Shown here: piece by piece, positions 14,112 through 21,862 of the stretch
Layout: each line of letters starts with the position of its first letter
Numbering within the stretch: the stretch's first letter is position 1
Source: Candidatus Pacearchaeota archaeon
Lineage (GTDB): Archaea; Nanobdellota; Nanobdellia; Pacearchaeales; GW2011-AR1
NCBI GenBank assembly: GCA_016181905.1
Contig: JACOYM010000002.1
Coordinates: 1-24,148 of the forward strand
Direction of reading: 5' to 3'
Length of the DNA: 24,148 nucleotides
Made by a program: the position numbers and the translations under genes
Notes under the pieces: model-generated
Seen by the model: only the letters and a program-made list of their open reading frames with translations
What the model was told of the DNA's origin: nothing
The model's database searches: none

Positions 14112-14130
14112 GTACTACTCAATAAAACAT

Positions 14131-14142
14131 ATTTTATAAATT
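14131..14142 (-). promoter_or_regulatory. TATA box for the membrane-anchored protein gene
   Basis: The minus strand reads AATTTATAAAATATG, 20-31 bases before the ATG at 14111, matching the leaderless archaeal pattern. Confidence 0.5.
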
Positions 14143-14250
14143 TTTGTTTATAGTATGTCATTTGATTATAATTAGTGCTCATCTCTGTCCTTAAAATATA
14201 ATGCCTAGAGTATTTTCGTAAAAAGCTAAGCCAACTAAAATCCATCAAGA

Positions 14251-15948
14251 TCAAAACCCTTTTTTCAGCCTGTTCATCTTGTTTTTGTCATAGACAGCAT
14301 CCTTTAGTGCATTAAAAATAAAGCTTTTTCCTTTCAGTGCCTCAATAACAAGCATGAGAAGATAGCCTGAGAATAATTTTTTCTGGCGGCTCAGGGAATA
14401 AAGCCTGTTCAGAAAAAGCATCTGGAATGCTTCTTTCATGTATTTATAGTCAATGGCATTTGCAGTGTCTGGCATCTTTTTTATTTCAACAAGGGGGATT
14501 GAGATAAAAACAGTGTTTTTTTCAGTTATAAGATTAAACCCCCTGTTTTCAAGGAATTTTCTGAAATGGCTGATATTCTGCAGAAAGAAATCTTTTCTTG
14601 ACATTATCTGAGAGATGCCAAGAAGCCTGTCAAACTTACTTTTGGGCAGTTTAATGAAGCTTAGATTTGCCTTGAAAAGCATATAATTTCCAATCTGTTT
14701 GGAATGAACATAATAATCACAGCAGCTGATTTGCTTTCCTGACTTTTTCAGGGAGTATGCCTGAATAAAGTTTCGCAGGGGATGAACCTTTGCTGTTGTA
14801 TCAGCATTAAAGCAAACATAATCAAAATTTTCAAGTTTCTGCTTTAGTTCATTCATGCCTTGCTTCAAGTCATTCCCTGAAAGGTATGCAATTTTTTCTT
14901 TTACTTCTGCCTGTGGAAACTTAATTAAAATTTTTTTCTTTTCATTTTCCACCACCTTTCCGAGAAACTCATTGAGCATTGCATCAACAGAATATTTCTT
15001 GACAACTTTTTTGTATGCTGCCTCTGCTATTTTTTCCCTCTCTTTTTCATGTTTCAGGTAGTATTTTACCTTTTCTAGAAGCTCTGCATTATCTTTGAAC
15101 ATGACTATCTCCTTGTCTTTTTCAAAAAAATCAAGATAGTCTGGAAAATAACTTTCCAGCACAAAGGACTTGCAGGCGCTGACTTCAAACGGCCTGCCTT
15201 TTATCTGGGGCTTGGTATCCCCCCCTACAGAAATAGAAAGATTTATCCTGCTCTGGTTTATCTTTTTAATCAGCTCATCTGAATCAAGCGGGCCGTGATA
15301 AATATCCTTAAATTCATCATAATGCCAGTTCTTGCCAAATATATCAACTTTTATGCCATTCTTTATTAAAAATTTAATGCTCTCAATCCTTTCCTTGCCA
15401 GATGTTCCGATAAAAACTACATCATATTTTTTTTCCAGGTTAAGCGGCTTAAAATGCTCCAGATTTACGACAGAAGCAAAAAATATATTTTTAATTCCTT
15501 CTTTTTTGTGCAGTTTTATTGTCCTGTGCCCTGTTGTGACAATATAATCTGAAAGCAAAGCCCAGTATCTCCCATAGTCCTCATATCTCCATGAATCATC
15601 GCTTAACAGATTGAATATTTTTGTTTTTGGGGAAATCTCCTTTAGCTTGAGAAATGTTGAGGGGTCAAACTCATCATAAATCAGCAAAAAGAAGGCATAA
15701 TCCGGCTTTTCCCTTTTTACAAGCTCAAGAAATCTTTTATTCATTTCTTCCTTGCCAAGGCCAAAATAAATCTTTTTTGTCGGGAATGTCACAACCTTGC
15801 CAAATATTTTTTTCATCGGCCTGTACCAGTTGTCATAAGAATACCCCACCTGGGGGTCTTCTGCGTCCCAGTGAGCGAACAGAAGCTTCTTACCCCTGAA
15901 AAAATTCAGAATCTCCTTATGCACCCCTGCCTGCTTTATCTTTTCCAT
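14251..15948 (-). CDS. CgeB-like glycosyltransferase with a degenerate second GT domain
   Basis: Residues about 20-340 look like a GT-B transferase of the CgeB / 'glycosyltransferase family protein' group. LLFAHWDAEDPQ opens the N-terminal half, and LEKKYDVVFIGTSGKERIES (181-200) starts the donor half. QIKGRPFEVSACKSFVLES carries GRPFE (251-255), the usual donor-binding loop in which GRPFE-x-x-A-C/S-G is normal. The last 220 residues are separate. They start near 345 and include FNADTTAKVHPLRNFIQAYS (NADTT at 381-385) and later MSRKDFF, which recall the second half of a GT-A/GT2 domain ('DDDD..p.kl..q', 'm.Rr..f'). The nucleotide-binding N-terminal strands of GT2 are not evident, so it may be non-catalytic. 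The protein ends with a hydrophobic, membrane-docking helix region. At 565 aa it is longer than a plain CgeB enzyme. A TATA box lies 23-34 bases upstream. Confidence 0.75.
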   Translation of the reverse strand: MEKIKQAGVHKEILNFFRGKKLLFAHWDAEDPQVGYSYDNWYRPMKKIFGKVVTFPTKKIYFGLGKEEMNKRFLELVKREKPDYAFFLLIYDEFDPSTFLKLKEISPKTKIFNLLSDDSWRYEDYGRYWALLSDYIVTTGHRTIKLHKKEGIKNIFFASVVNLEHFKPLNLEKKYDVVFIGTSGKERIESIKFLIKNGIKVDIFGKNWHYDEFKDIYHGPLDSDELIKKINQSRINLSISVGGDTKPQIKGRPFEVSACKSFVLESYFPDYLDFFEKDKEIVMFKDNAELLEKVKYYLKHEKEREKIAEAAYKKVVKKYSVDAMLNEFLGKVVENEKKKILIKFPQAEVKEKIAYLSGNDLKQGMNELKQKLENFDYVCFNADTTAKVHPLRNFIQAYSLKKSGKQISCCDYYVHSKQIGNYMLFKANLSFIKLPKSKFDRLLGISQIMSRKDFFLQNISHFRKFLENRGFNLITEKNTVFISIPLVEIKKMPDTANAIDYKYMKEAFQMLFLNRLYSLSRQKKLFSGYLLMLVIEALKGKSFIFNALKDAVYDKNKMNRLKKGF

Positions 15949-15970
15949 AATTATATAAAATTATGCTTTT

Positions 15971-15982
15971 CGTTTATAAATC
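15971..15982 (-). promoter_or_regulatory. TATA box for the CgeB-like gene
   Basis: The minus strand reads GATTTATAAACG, about 28 bases before the ATG at 15948. Confidence 0.5.
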
Positions 15983-16045
15983 TGTTGCTTAAAGTGCTTT
16001 GGCGCTCCTATGAAAATATTCATTAAAAAAATGCACCACAATAAT

Positions 16046-16056
16046 TTTTAAAAAGC
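16046..16056 (+). promoter_or_regulatory. TATA box for the dehydratase / radical SAM / GFS operon
   Basis: ATTTTTAAAAAGCC is centred about 26 bases before the ATG at 16076, giving a near-leaderless start for the three-gene unit ending at 19496. Confidence 0.55.
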
Positions 16057-16075
16057 CCTTAAAGCATAGATTAAA

Positions 16076-17077
16076 ATGCCAAATTTCAAAAGAGCATTAA
16101 TTACTGGAATCAGCGGCTCTGGCGGCAGCCTTTTGGCAGACTATATTGTAAATAATCATCCAGAGGTGGAATTGCATGGAATCTCAAGATGGCACAGCAC
16201 TACACATAATAAAAATCTTGAGGAAATAAGGGACAAAATAAAAGTCCATGAATGCGACCTTACAGATTTCGGCTCTGTATTAACAATCTTGAAGAGAATC
16301 TCGCCGGATGTTATTTTTCATCTCGCAGCTTTTGCAAATGTCAGGGCATCTTTTGAAACTCCGCTTTCTGTCCTGCATAATAACATAATGGGGACTGCAA
16401 ACCTTCTTGAGGCAATAAGGCTGCTTGGGATCAATCCCCGTGTTATGGTGGCAAGCACTCCAGAGGTATACGGGCAGCCTAAGGAAAAACATATTCCGAT
16501 CACAGAAGAATGCCCTTTGGACATTGTCAATCCTTATGCAGTTTCAAAGGTAACGCAGGACTTGCTTGGAGAGGCATGGTCTAAAAGCTTTGGGCTGGAC
16601 ATAGTAAGAACAAGGATGTTTACTTATATTAATCCAAGAAGAGAAGACCTGTTTGCAACATCATTTGCCATGCAGGTGGCAAGAATTGAAGAGGGGATGC
16701 AGAAAGAGCTTTTGCATGGAAATCTCAACTCAACAAGAGCTATGATTGATGCAAGAGATGCCATGCATGCTTACTGGCTTGCTGCTGAAAAAGGCAGGGC
16801 AGGAGAGGTTTATAACATAGCTGGAACAAAAATAATAACAGTTGGCGAGTTTTTGGATGTCCTTAAGAAAATGGCAAAATGCGAAATTCCTTCAAGAGAG
16901 GACCCAAAATTATTCAGGCCGGTTGATGTGACCATGCAGATTCCCTGTGTTGACAAGTTCAAAAAAGAAACAGGATGGGAGCCAAAGATTAATTTTGAAG
17001 AAAGTGTAAGAGACTTACTGGAACATTGCAGAAAAGAAGCGGCAAAAGAAAAATTAAGAAAACACGAACCAAAATGA
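16076..17077 (+). CDS. GDP-mannose 4,6-dehydratase-like SDR (GMD or GDP-heptose dehydratase)
   Basis: GMD converts GDP-D-mannose to GDP-4-keto-6-deoxy-D-mannose with tightly bound NADP+. The 333-aa extended SDR has GISGSGG (11-17) as the cofactor loop. VASTPEVYG supplies the Ser/Thr and Glu of the active site (127, 128, 130), and NPYAVSK gives the Tyr154-x3-Lys158 pair. The ending VDVTMQIPCVDKFKKETGW is typical of GMD and its relatives, including the 4-reductase Rmd. The same family includes GDP-D-glycero-D-manno-heptose 4,6-dehydratases (DmhA, WcbK). Because a GDP-heptose pathway is encoded about 4 kb downstream, the heptose substrate is a real alternative. The next gene overlaps its stop (ATGA). 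Confidence is high for the family and moderate for the substrate. Confidence 0.88.
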   Translation: MPNFKRALITGISGSGGSLLADYIVNNHPEVELHGISRWHSTTHNKNLEEIRDKIKVHECDLTDFGSVLTILKRISPDVIFHLAAFANVRASFETPLSVLHNNIMGTANLLEAIRLLGINPRVMVASTPEVYGQPKEKHIPITEECPLDIVNPYAVSKVTQDLLGEAWSKSFGLDIVRTRMFTYINPRREDLFATSFAMQVARIEEGMQKELLHGNLNSTRAMIDARDAMHAYWLAAEKGRAGEVYNIAGTKIITVGEFLDVLKKMAKCEIPSREDPKLFRPVDVTMQIPCVDKFKKETGWEPKINFEESVRDLLEHCRKEAAKEKLRKHEPK

Positions 17078-18540
17078 CAGGCATGCCAGATCTCTTGCTA
17101 GTTAATGCAGGGAACACAAGAAAAAAGGTTTATCAAGATTTAAGCAAAAGTTTCTCTGCAATAGAGCCGCCATTTTGGGCTGCGCTTACAGCAGGATTTC
17201 TTAGGAAAAAAGGATATAATGTGTCAATTCTAGACGCAAATGCCGAGAATCTCACTCATGAAGAGACTATAGAACGGATAAAAAGCCTTAATCCGCGATT
17301 AGTAGATATTATTGTTTATGGGCAGCAGCCCTCTGCTTCTACCCAATTGATGGGAGAGATTATCAGCCTTGTAAAAGAGATAAAACAGGGAGGCTTGAAT
17401 ATAAAGACAGCAGTCTCAGGGCCTCACCCTTCTGCCTTGCCGAGAAGAACACTTATTGAAACAGAAGCTGATTTTGTTGCAGAGGGCGAGGGATTTTACA
17501 CATTTCTTGGGCTGCTTGAAAATAAGGAGCTTTCAAAAATTCCTGGGTTGTGGTACAAAGAAAACGGAAAAATCCTCTCCAATCCCAGAGCAGAGATAAT
17601 TAAGGATGTGACATCAAAACTAACCGATGTTGCATGGGACTTGCTGCCTATGGACAGGTATCTTGCGCATAACTGGCACTGCCTTGATGATTTAGGCTCA
17701 AGAAAAAGATATGCTGCTTTGTATACTACCCTTGGCTGCCCTTATAACTGCTCTTTTTGCTGCATACAGGCGCCGTTTAAAGCGCACTCTTACAGGGAGT
17801 TCAGCCCCGAGTGGGTGCTGAACCAGATAGATATTCTTGTTAAAAGATATAATGTAAAAAATATAAAACTTATTGACGAGCTTTTTGTTTTGAACCCAGA
17901 GCATTTTGTTCCCATAGCAGACGGGCTGATCAAAAGAAATTATGGAGTGAATATCTGGGCTTATGCAAGGATTGATACTGTAAAGGAAGAGTATTTGGAA
18001 AAATTGAAAAAAGCAGGCTTTAACTGGTTTGCCCTGGGAATAGAGTCTGGGAATGAGGGAGTAAGAAAATCTGTGCAGAAAGGAAGGTTTGACCAGTCAA
18101 ACATTCATGATGTTGTCAAAAAAATAAAAGATGCCGGCATAAATATAATAGGAAACTATATGTTCGGGCTGCCTGATGATGACTTGGACACAATGCAGCA
18201 GACATTAAGCCTTGCGCAGGAGCTGAATTGCGAATTTTCTAATTTTTACTCTGTGATGGCATATCCTGGCTCCAGATTATATGGCGAGGCTGTTGAAAAA
18301 GCGCTAAAGCTTCCGAACTCGTGGATTGAGTATTCCCAGCATTCATATGAATGCCTGCCTCTTCCAACAAACAAAATTTCTGCAGAAGAAGTCCTGGAAT
18401 TCAGGGATTATGCCTTTGACGCATATCACAAGAACCCCAGATATTTAAGCATGATAGAAAGAAAGTTTGGCATTGAAGCAAGAAAGCACATAGAAGAAAT
18501 GAATAATCACAAACTGAAAAGAAAACTGCTGGGCGATTAA
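17074..18540 (+). CDS. B12-binding-type radical SAM protein 3
   Basis: I place the start at 17074, where ATG overlaps the dehydratase stop (ATGA). A longer frame exists to 17026, but its extra 16 residues are a Lys/Arg-rich tract lying within the dehydratase gene. An ATG at 17083 is also possible. The product is 488 aa. The N-terminal B12 fold has ALTAGFLRKKGYNVSILDAN (37-56) and VSGPHPSALP, in which the usual GG of the GGxHP motif is SG. The radical SAM core has TLGCPYNCSFCC with cluster cysteines 222, 226 and 229, then ALGIESGNEGVRKSV and YMFGLPDDDLDTMQ. Coupling to GMD-like and GFS-like genes suggests that it modifies the sugar nucleotide, the glycan or its lipid carrier, for example by C-methylation or deoxygenation. 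That role is inferred from context only. Confidence 0.85.
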   Translation: MTGMPDLLLVNAGNTRKKVYQDLSKSFSAIEPPFWAALTAGFLRKKGYNVSILDANAENLTHEETIERIKSLNPRLVDIIVYGQQPSASTQLMGEIISLVKEIKQGGLNIKTAVSGPHPSALPRRTLIETEADFVAEGEGFYTFLGLLENKELSKIPGLWYKENGKILSNPRAEIIKDVTSKLTDVAWDLLPMDRYLAHNWHCLDDLGSRKRYAALYTTLGCPYNCSFCCIQAPFKAHSYREFSPEWVLNQIDILVKRYNVKNIKLIDELFVLNPEHFVPIADGLIKRNYGVNIWAYARIDTVKEEYLEKLKKAGFNWFALGIESGNEGVRKSVQKGRFDQSNIHDVVKKIKDAGINIIGNYMFGLPDDDLDTMQQTLSLAQELNCEFSNFYSVMAYPGSRLYGEAVEKALKLPNSWIEYSQHSYECLPLPTNKISAEEVLEFRDYAFDAYHKNPRYLSMIERKFGIEARKHIEEMNNHKLKRKLLGD

Positions 18541-18554
18541 AATATTAAATAAAA

Positions 18555-19496
18555 ATGGAAGAAGATTCTAAAATCTATATCCCCGGGCATAAGGGGATGG
18601 TAGGAAGCGCGATTGTGAGGATATTGAACAAAGAGGGTTATAAAAACCTGATTTTCAGGGAGCATTCTGAATTGGACTTAATAAGGCAAAAAGAAACAGA
18701 GGATTTTTTTATGAAAGAAAAGCCAGATTATGTTTTTCATGCTGCTGCAAGGGTAGGAGGAATATCTGAAAATATTAATTTTCCTGCAGATTTTATACTT
18801 GAAAATCTGCAGATACAAACTAATATAATTAACTCTGCATACAAGTCAGGAGTTAAGAAGCTGATGTTTATAGGAAGCAATTGCATATATCCAAGAGAAT
18901 GCCCTCAGCCAATGAGAGAGGAATATCTTTGGACAGGCAGATTAGAGCCAACAAACAAGGCATTTGCTGCTGCAAAGATTGCTGGAATTGAAATGTGCTT
19001 AGCTTACAACAAACAGCACAAAACAAGATTTATCTCTGTTATTCCTGCAAGCTTATTCGGAGAGAATGATGATTATGATGCGATGAACTCGCATTTTGTC
19101 CCTGCGCTAATCAGAAAATTTCATGAGGCAAAGAAAAACAATTCAAAAGAGGTTGTTTTGTGGGGAACTGGCAATCCACGAAGAGAGCTGATGCATGTTG
19201 ATGACTTTGCAGACGCTGCCTTGTTTCTAATGAATAACTATGATTCATCAGAGCCGATAAATGTCGGAACAGGAGAGGACAGAAGCATCAAGGAGATTTC
19301 AGAGATTGTAAAGAAGATTGTGGAATTTAAGGGAGAAATTGTTTTTGACAAGACTAATCCTGATGGAATGATGCAAAAATTGCTTGATTCCAGCAAAATA
19401 AACTCTTTGGGATGGATGCCAAAAACAGGCATTGAAGAAGGGATAAGAAAGACATATGAGTGGTATGTGAAGGAGAACGAGAGAAAGAGATTTTGA
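18555..19496 (+). CDS. GDP-L-fucose synthase-like SDR with catalytic Tyr replaced by Phe
   Basis: GDP-fucose synthase epimerises C3 and C5 of GDP-4-keto-6-deoxymannose and then reduces C4 with NADPH. The 313-aa protein follows it closely: GHKGMVG (11-17), AARVGGI, FIGSNCIYP, LEPTNKAFAAAKIAG, SVIPASLFG and NSHFVPALIRKFHEA. Aligned with E. coli GFS, with a constant offset of one, Ser108, Cys110, Lys141 and His180 match Ser107, Cys109, Lys140 and His179. Position 137, Tyr136 in E. coli and the proton donor for reduction, is Phe (codon TTT). The epimerase pair is thus kept and the reductase acid lost. It could be an epimerase-only or altered enzyme, or another residue could supply the proton. Campylobacter uses GFS relatives (Cj1428/MlghC type) on GDP-heptose. 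It follows the radical SAM gene by 14 bases in the same operon. Confidence 0.88.
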   Translation: MEEDSKIYIPGHKGMVGSAIVRILNKEGYKNLIFREHSELDLIRQKETEDFFMKEKPDYVFHAAARVGGISENINFPADFILENLQIQTNIINSAYKSGVKKLMFIGSNCIYPRECPQPMREEYLWTGRLEPTNKAFAAAKIAGIEMCLAYNKQHKTRFISVIPASLFGENDDYDAMNSHFVPALIRKFHEAKKNNSKEVVLWGTGNPRRELMHVDDFADAALFLMNNYDSSEPINVGTGEDRSIKEISEIVKKIVEFKGEIVFDKTNPDGMMQKLLDSSKINSLGWMPKTGIEEGIRKTYEWYVKENERKRF

Positions 19497-19528
19497 TAAT
19501 CTTTTGTAGTATTATACTTTTCAATTAT

Positions 19529-20020
19529 TTAGTTAAGTATTTTGTTTATAATGTTAGTTGTTGAAATGCCATCAAATTCTTTAGGGCACCATCTTTTTAA
19601 TTTAACCATCTCTATATTAAATTTTTTGCAAAGGTCAATTCTATAAGGGATATTAAAAGCATCTTCATTTATAATGTAAATATCTGGCTTTAAATCTTCA
19701 AATATCGCATTAAGCATTCTTAAAGGACTCTCTTCGTCTGATATGCTGTCAAGAAGGCAGTAATCAACCTGCTTTAAGGAATCAATCATTTTTATTCTTA
19801 CATGCTCGTTTAAAATAGGCCTTTTACCCCCCTTATTCTCTTTGAGCATCTTATCAGAACCTACTCCCACAACCAAGATATCGCCATATTTCTTGCAATC
19901 CTCAAAGAAAAGCACATGCCCTGCATGGGTAAGGTCAAAGCTTCCTGAACAAAAAGCTATTTTTTTATCTTTATGTTCTTTGCGTATCTGCTGCAAATCT
20001 CCAAATGATATTTGAGCCAT
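19529..20020 (-). CDS. RfaE2/HldE-C-like nucleotidyltransferase
   Basis: The 163-aa protein belongs to the cytidylyltransferase-like HxGH superfamily. GSFDLTHAGH (26-35) is the nucleotide site; GDILVVGVGSDKMLKENKGG leads to the KGGKRPI motif shared with the heptose-phosphate adenylyltransferase domain of HldE/RfaE2; and ISTTNIINKI (152-161) is the C-terminal nucleotide motif. Family members transfer AMP or CMP to a sugar or polyol phosphate. ADP-heptose synthase, glycerol-3-phosphate cytidylyltransferase and archaeal FAD synthetase all share this fold. In this neighbourhood a heptose or polyol phosphate is attractive, but HddC already provides GDP-heptose, so the substrate is open. It is a complete single domain without the HldE kinase half. 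It follows the Nudix-like gene by 24 bases on the same strand, so the two are probably one transcript. Confidence 0.8.
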   Translation of the reverse strand: MAQISFGDLQQIRKEHKDKKIAFCSGSFDLTHAGHVLFFEDCKKYGDILVVGVGSDKMLKENKGGKRPILNEHVRIKMIDSLKQVDYCLLDSISDEESPLRMLNAIFEDLKPDIYIINEDAFNIPYRIDLCKKFNIEMVKLKRWCPKEFDGISTTNIINKILN

Positions 20021-20044
20021 TTCAAGTCTAATATGCCTGTATTT

Positions 20045-20746
20045 TTAAGTGTTTTCAATTGCTATCCTGGCAGGATATATAAACTCTGAGAAATAATCCT
20101 TAAAAGAGGCCCTTGGAAGCCCCATAGGATAAACCCCTACTTTTTCTGGTTTTGGGATTCTATCCTTAACATTTAGATAATTCTCTATTACTGAGCCGAT
20201 TGCAGGAATAATCAATGGCTCTCCTTTTAACAATTCCTCAATTGTTGTGATTCGTGAATGGCCATCAACCTTTACTTCCCTGCCTGCATTCAGGTTTTTT
20301 CTGGCATTTTCAAAAATATCCTGGCTTATCTTGGATGAGTAAACACTAATAACCATATTAAAAGGAATTCTGCCTGCTAACTCTGGTGTTATAGCTAAAA
20401 AATCTTGATATGGGATTAAATTTGAAAGAACAGCATTTTTAAGTGAGGATATACATTGTTCTGGTGCCATCAGCCCTCTTTTAGGAATTGGTCCCGTACC
20501 TATAATATCTTTTATGCTTGGGTCAAATTCTTTCTCTGTTGAATTCATTGAGAATTCCTCTTTCAGCTCCCGCTCTGCAAGCCCATACGGCGACTTATCT
20601 TTAGGAGAAATATTGCCCCCTATGAGGTTAACTCTGCCTCTATAAATGGGGTGGGGGTAGGTATTATCATAAACTCCCATTAAGAATTCTCGCATATTTT
20701 CTGCTTGAATTAGTGTAACTCCTATGTGGTGATGGATGTCAATCAT
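20045..20746 (-). CDS. Nudix-like protein, 233 aa, degenerate Nudix box
   Basis: Residues 37-66 look like a Nudix fold entry: GRVNLIGGNISPKDKSP, then YGLAERELKEEFSM. The catalytic core R59-E60-L-K-E63-E64 is intact. The upstream Gly-x5-Glu part of the box does not align without an insertion, and the Gly of the REUxEExGU tail is Ser. Nudix proteins hydrolyse nucleoside diphosphates linked to another group, and some act on GDP-sugars. The protein is longer than a minimal Nudix domain (about 150 aa). Its C-terminal third is unassigned. The N-terminus MIDIHHHIG is His-rich. A minus-strand TATA box (CTTAAAAAG) precedes the ATG by about 28 bases, and the nucleotidyltransferase gene follows after 24 bases. 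Housekeeping of sugar nucleotides made by its partner is plausible, but this is only inference. Confidence 0.6.
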   Translation of the reverse strand: MIDIHHHIGVTLIQAENMREFLMGVYDNTYPHPIYRGRVNLIGGNISPKDKSPYGLAERELKEEFSMNSTEKEFDPSIKDIIGTGPIPKRGLMAPEQCISSLKNAVLSNLIPYQDFLAITPELAGRIPFNMVISVYSSKISQDIFENARKNLNAGREVKVDGHSRITTIEELLKGEPLIIPAIGSVIENYLNVKDRIPKPEKVGVYPMGLPRASFKDYFSEFIYPARIAIENT

Positions 20747-20766
20747 TCAAATCCAAGAAAAAAGGT

Positions 20767-20778
20767 CTTTTTAAGCTT
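20767..20778 (-). promoter_or_regulatory. TATA box for the Nudix-like / nucleotidyltransferase operon
   Basis: The minus strand reads AAGCTTAAAAAGACC, 21-32 bases before the ATG at 20746. The 123-base gap to the divergent gene at 20870 holds one such box for each direction. Confidence 0.5.
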
Positions 20779-20833
20779 TATGAAACTATCGGGCATTTTT
20801 TATTATCATAGAAATGATATATTACACTACAAA

Positions 20834-20846
20834 TTTATTTAAAAAT
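20834..20846 (+). promoter_or_regulatory. TATA box for the SDR / HddC-HddA operon
   Basis: AAATTTATTTAAAAATG lies about 25-35 bases before the ATG at 20870, giving a leaderless start for the two-gene heptose operon. Confidence 0.55.
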
Positions 20847-20869
20847 GTCCTTTATGATAATATAAAAAT

Positions 20870-21835
20870 ATGGCAAAAGAGAATGTGTTAATCACAGGCG
20901 GGGCAGGCTATCTCGGAAGCGTGCTTACGAGGCACTTGCTGAATGAAGGATATAAAGTAACATGCCTGGATAGTCTTATATACAAACAAAACCCTGCTAA
21001 CCATGCAGATAGCCCTAACTTCAAATTTTTTTTAAGGGATGCAAGAGAAAAAGAATTTATAAGAAGAATCATCTCTGATTATGATGTTATTATCCCGCTT
21101 GCAGCAATAGTTGGAAAACCGGCATGTGATAAAAATCCAAAGGATGTTCCATCAGTCAATCGTGATGCTGTTATCATGCTTGATGAGCTAAGAAGCAGAA
21201 ATCAGAAGCTGATATTCCCAAATACAAACAGTGGCTATGGGACAAAGACAGGAGATAAACTCTGCACAGAAGAAACTCCATTGGGACCCATATCGCTTTA
21301 TGCAAAAACAAAATGCGAGGCTGAAAAAGCTCTTTTAGAATCTGATAAAGGCGCAATAACCCTAAGGCTTGCGACTGTTTTTGGCATGTCTCCAAGGATG
21401 AGGACTGACTTATTGGTGAATGATTTTGTCCTGACAGCTTTATATGAAGGCGAAATTATAATCTATGAGAAGGATTTCAAAAGAAACTTTGCATATATAG
21501 GGGATATAGCACGATGTTTTGAGCATTGTATCAGGAATTATGATTCAATGAAAGGCAGATGCTATAATGTTGGCTTGGACAGCGCAAACATCTCAAAGTT
21601 AAAATTAGCAGAAAGGATAAAGAGGTATGTGCCTGAATTTAAGATTAGTGAAGGTAAAGGAAAAGACCCTGACAAAAGGAATTATATTGTATCAAATAAA
21701 AGATTAAGAAAGGCGGGATTTGAATGCCAGCATGATTTGGATTATGGAATTGAAGAGCTTATTAAAGGATATAAAGAATTGCTGGAATCAAAGTCTTATG
21801 AGGATTTGAAAAAACCACCTTACAGGAATGTGTAA
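20870..21835 (+). CDS. NAD-dependent SDR resembling Cj1427-type GDP-heptose 4-dehydrogenase
   Basis: The 321-aa extended SDR has GGAGYLG (10-16) for NAD(H), an IIPLAAIVGKPACDKNP segment, the substrate-site NTNSGYG (118-124) and Tyr144-x3-Lys148 (LYAKTKCEAE). RRNFAYIGD is not present as such, but KRNFAYIGDIARCFEH is its equivalent. The combination of an 'L.G.PAC..dP'-type motif with PNTNSGYG followed by CTEETPLGPIS recalls Campylobacter jejuni Cj1427. That enzyme oxidises C4 of GDP-D-glycero-alpha-D-manno-heptose and lies in a cluster with hddC, gmhA2 and hddA. The similarity is from memory and not an alignment. Here the gene sits 27 bases before the HddC-HddA fusion, the same association. It probably acts on GDP-heptose, or on another NDP-sugar as a 4-epimerase. 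It is full length. Confidence 0.8.
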   Translation: MAKENVLITGGAGYLGSVLTRHLLNEGYKVTCLDSLIYKQNPANHADSPNFKFFLRDAREKEFIRRIISDYDVIIPLAAIVGKPACDKNPKDVPSVNRDAVIMLDELRSRNQKLIFPNTNSGYGTKTGDKLCTEETPLGPISLYAKTKCEAEKALLESDKGAITLRLATVFGMSPRMRTDLLVNDFVLTALYEGEIIIYEKDFKRNFAYIGDIARCFEHCIRNYDSMKGRCYNVGLDSANISKLKLAERIKRYVPEFKISEGKGKDPDKRNYIVSNKRLRKAGFECQHDLDYGIEELIKGYKELLESKSYEDLKKPPYRNV

Positions 21836-21862
21836 AATCAAAATATTAAAAATAAAAGAAAA

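Noticed and set aside
14112..14250. Gap between two minus-strand genes
   Set aside because: Apart from the TATA box near its left end I see no frame, repeat or RNA structure worth reporting.
17026..17073. Longer N-terminus for the third radical SAM gene
   Set aside because: The added residues are a basic tract inside the upstream dehydratase gene; the ATGA overlap at 17074 is the usual coupled start.
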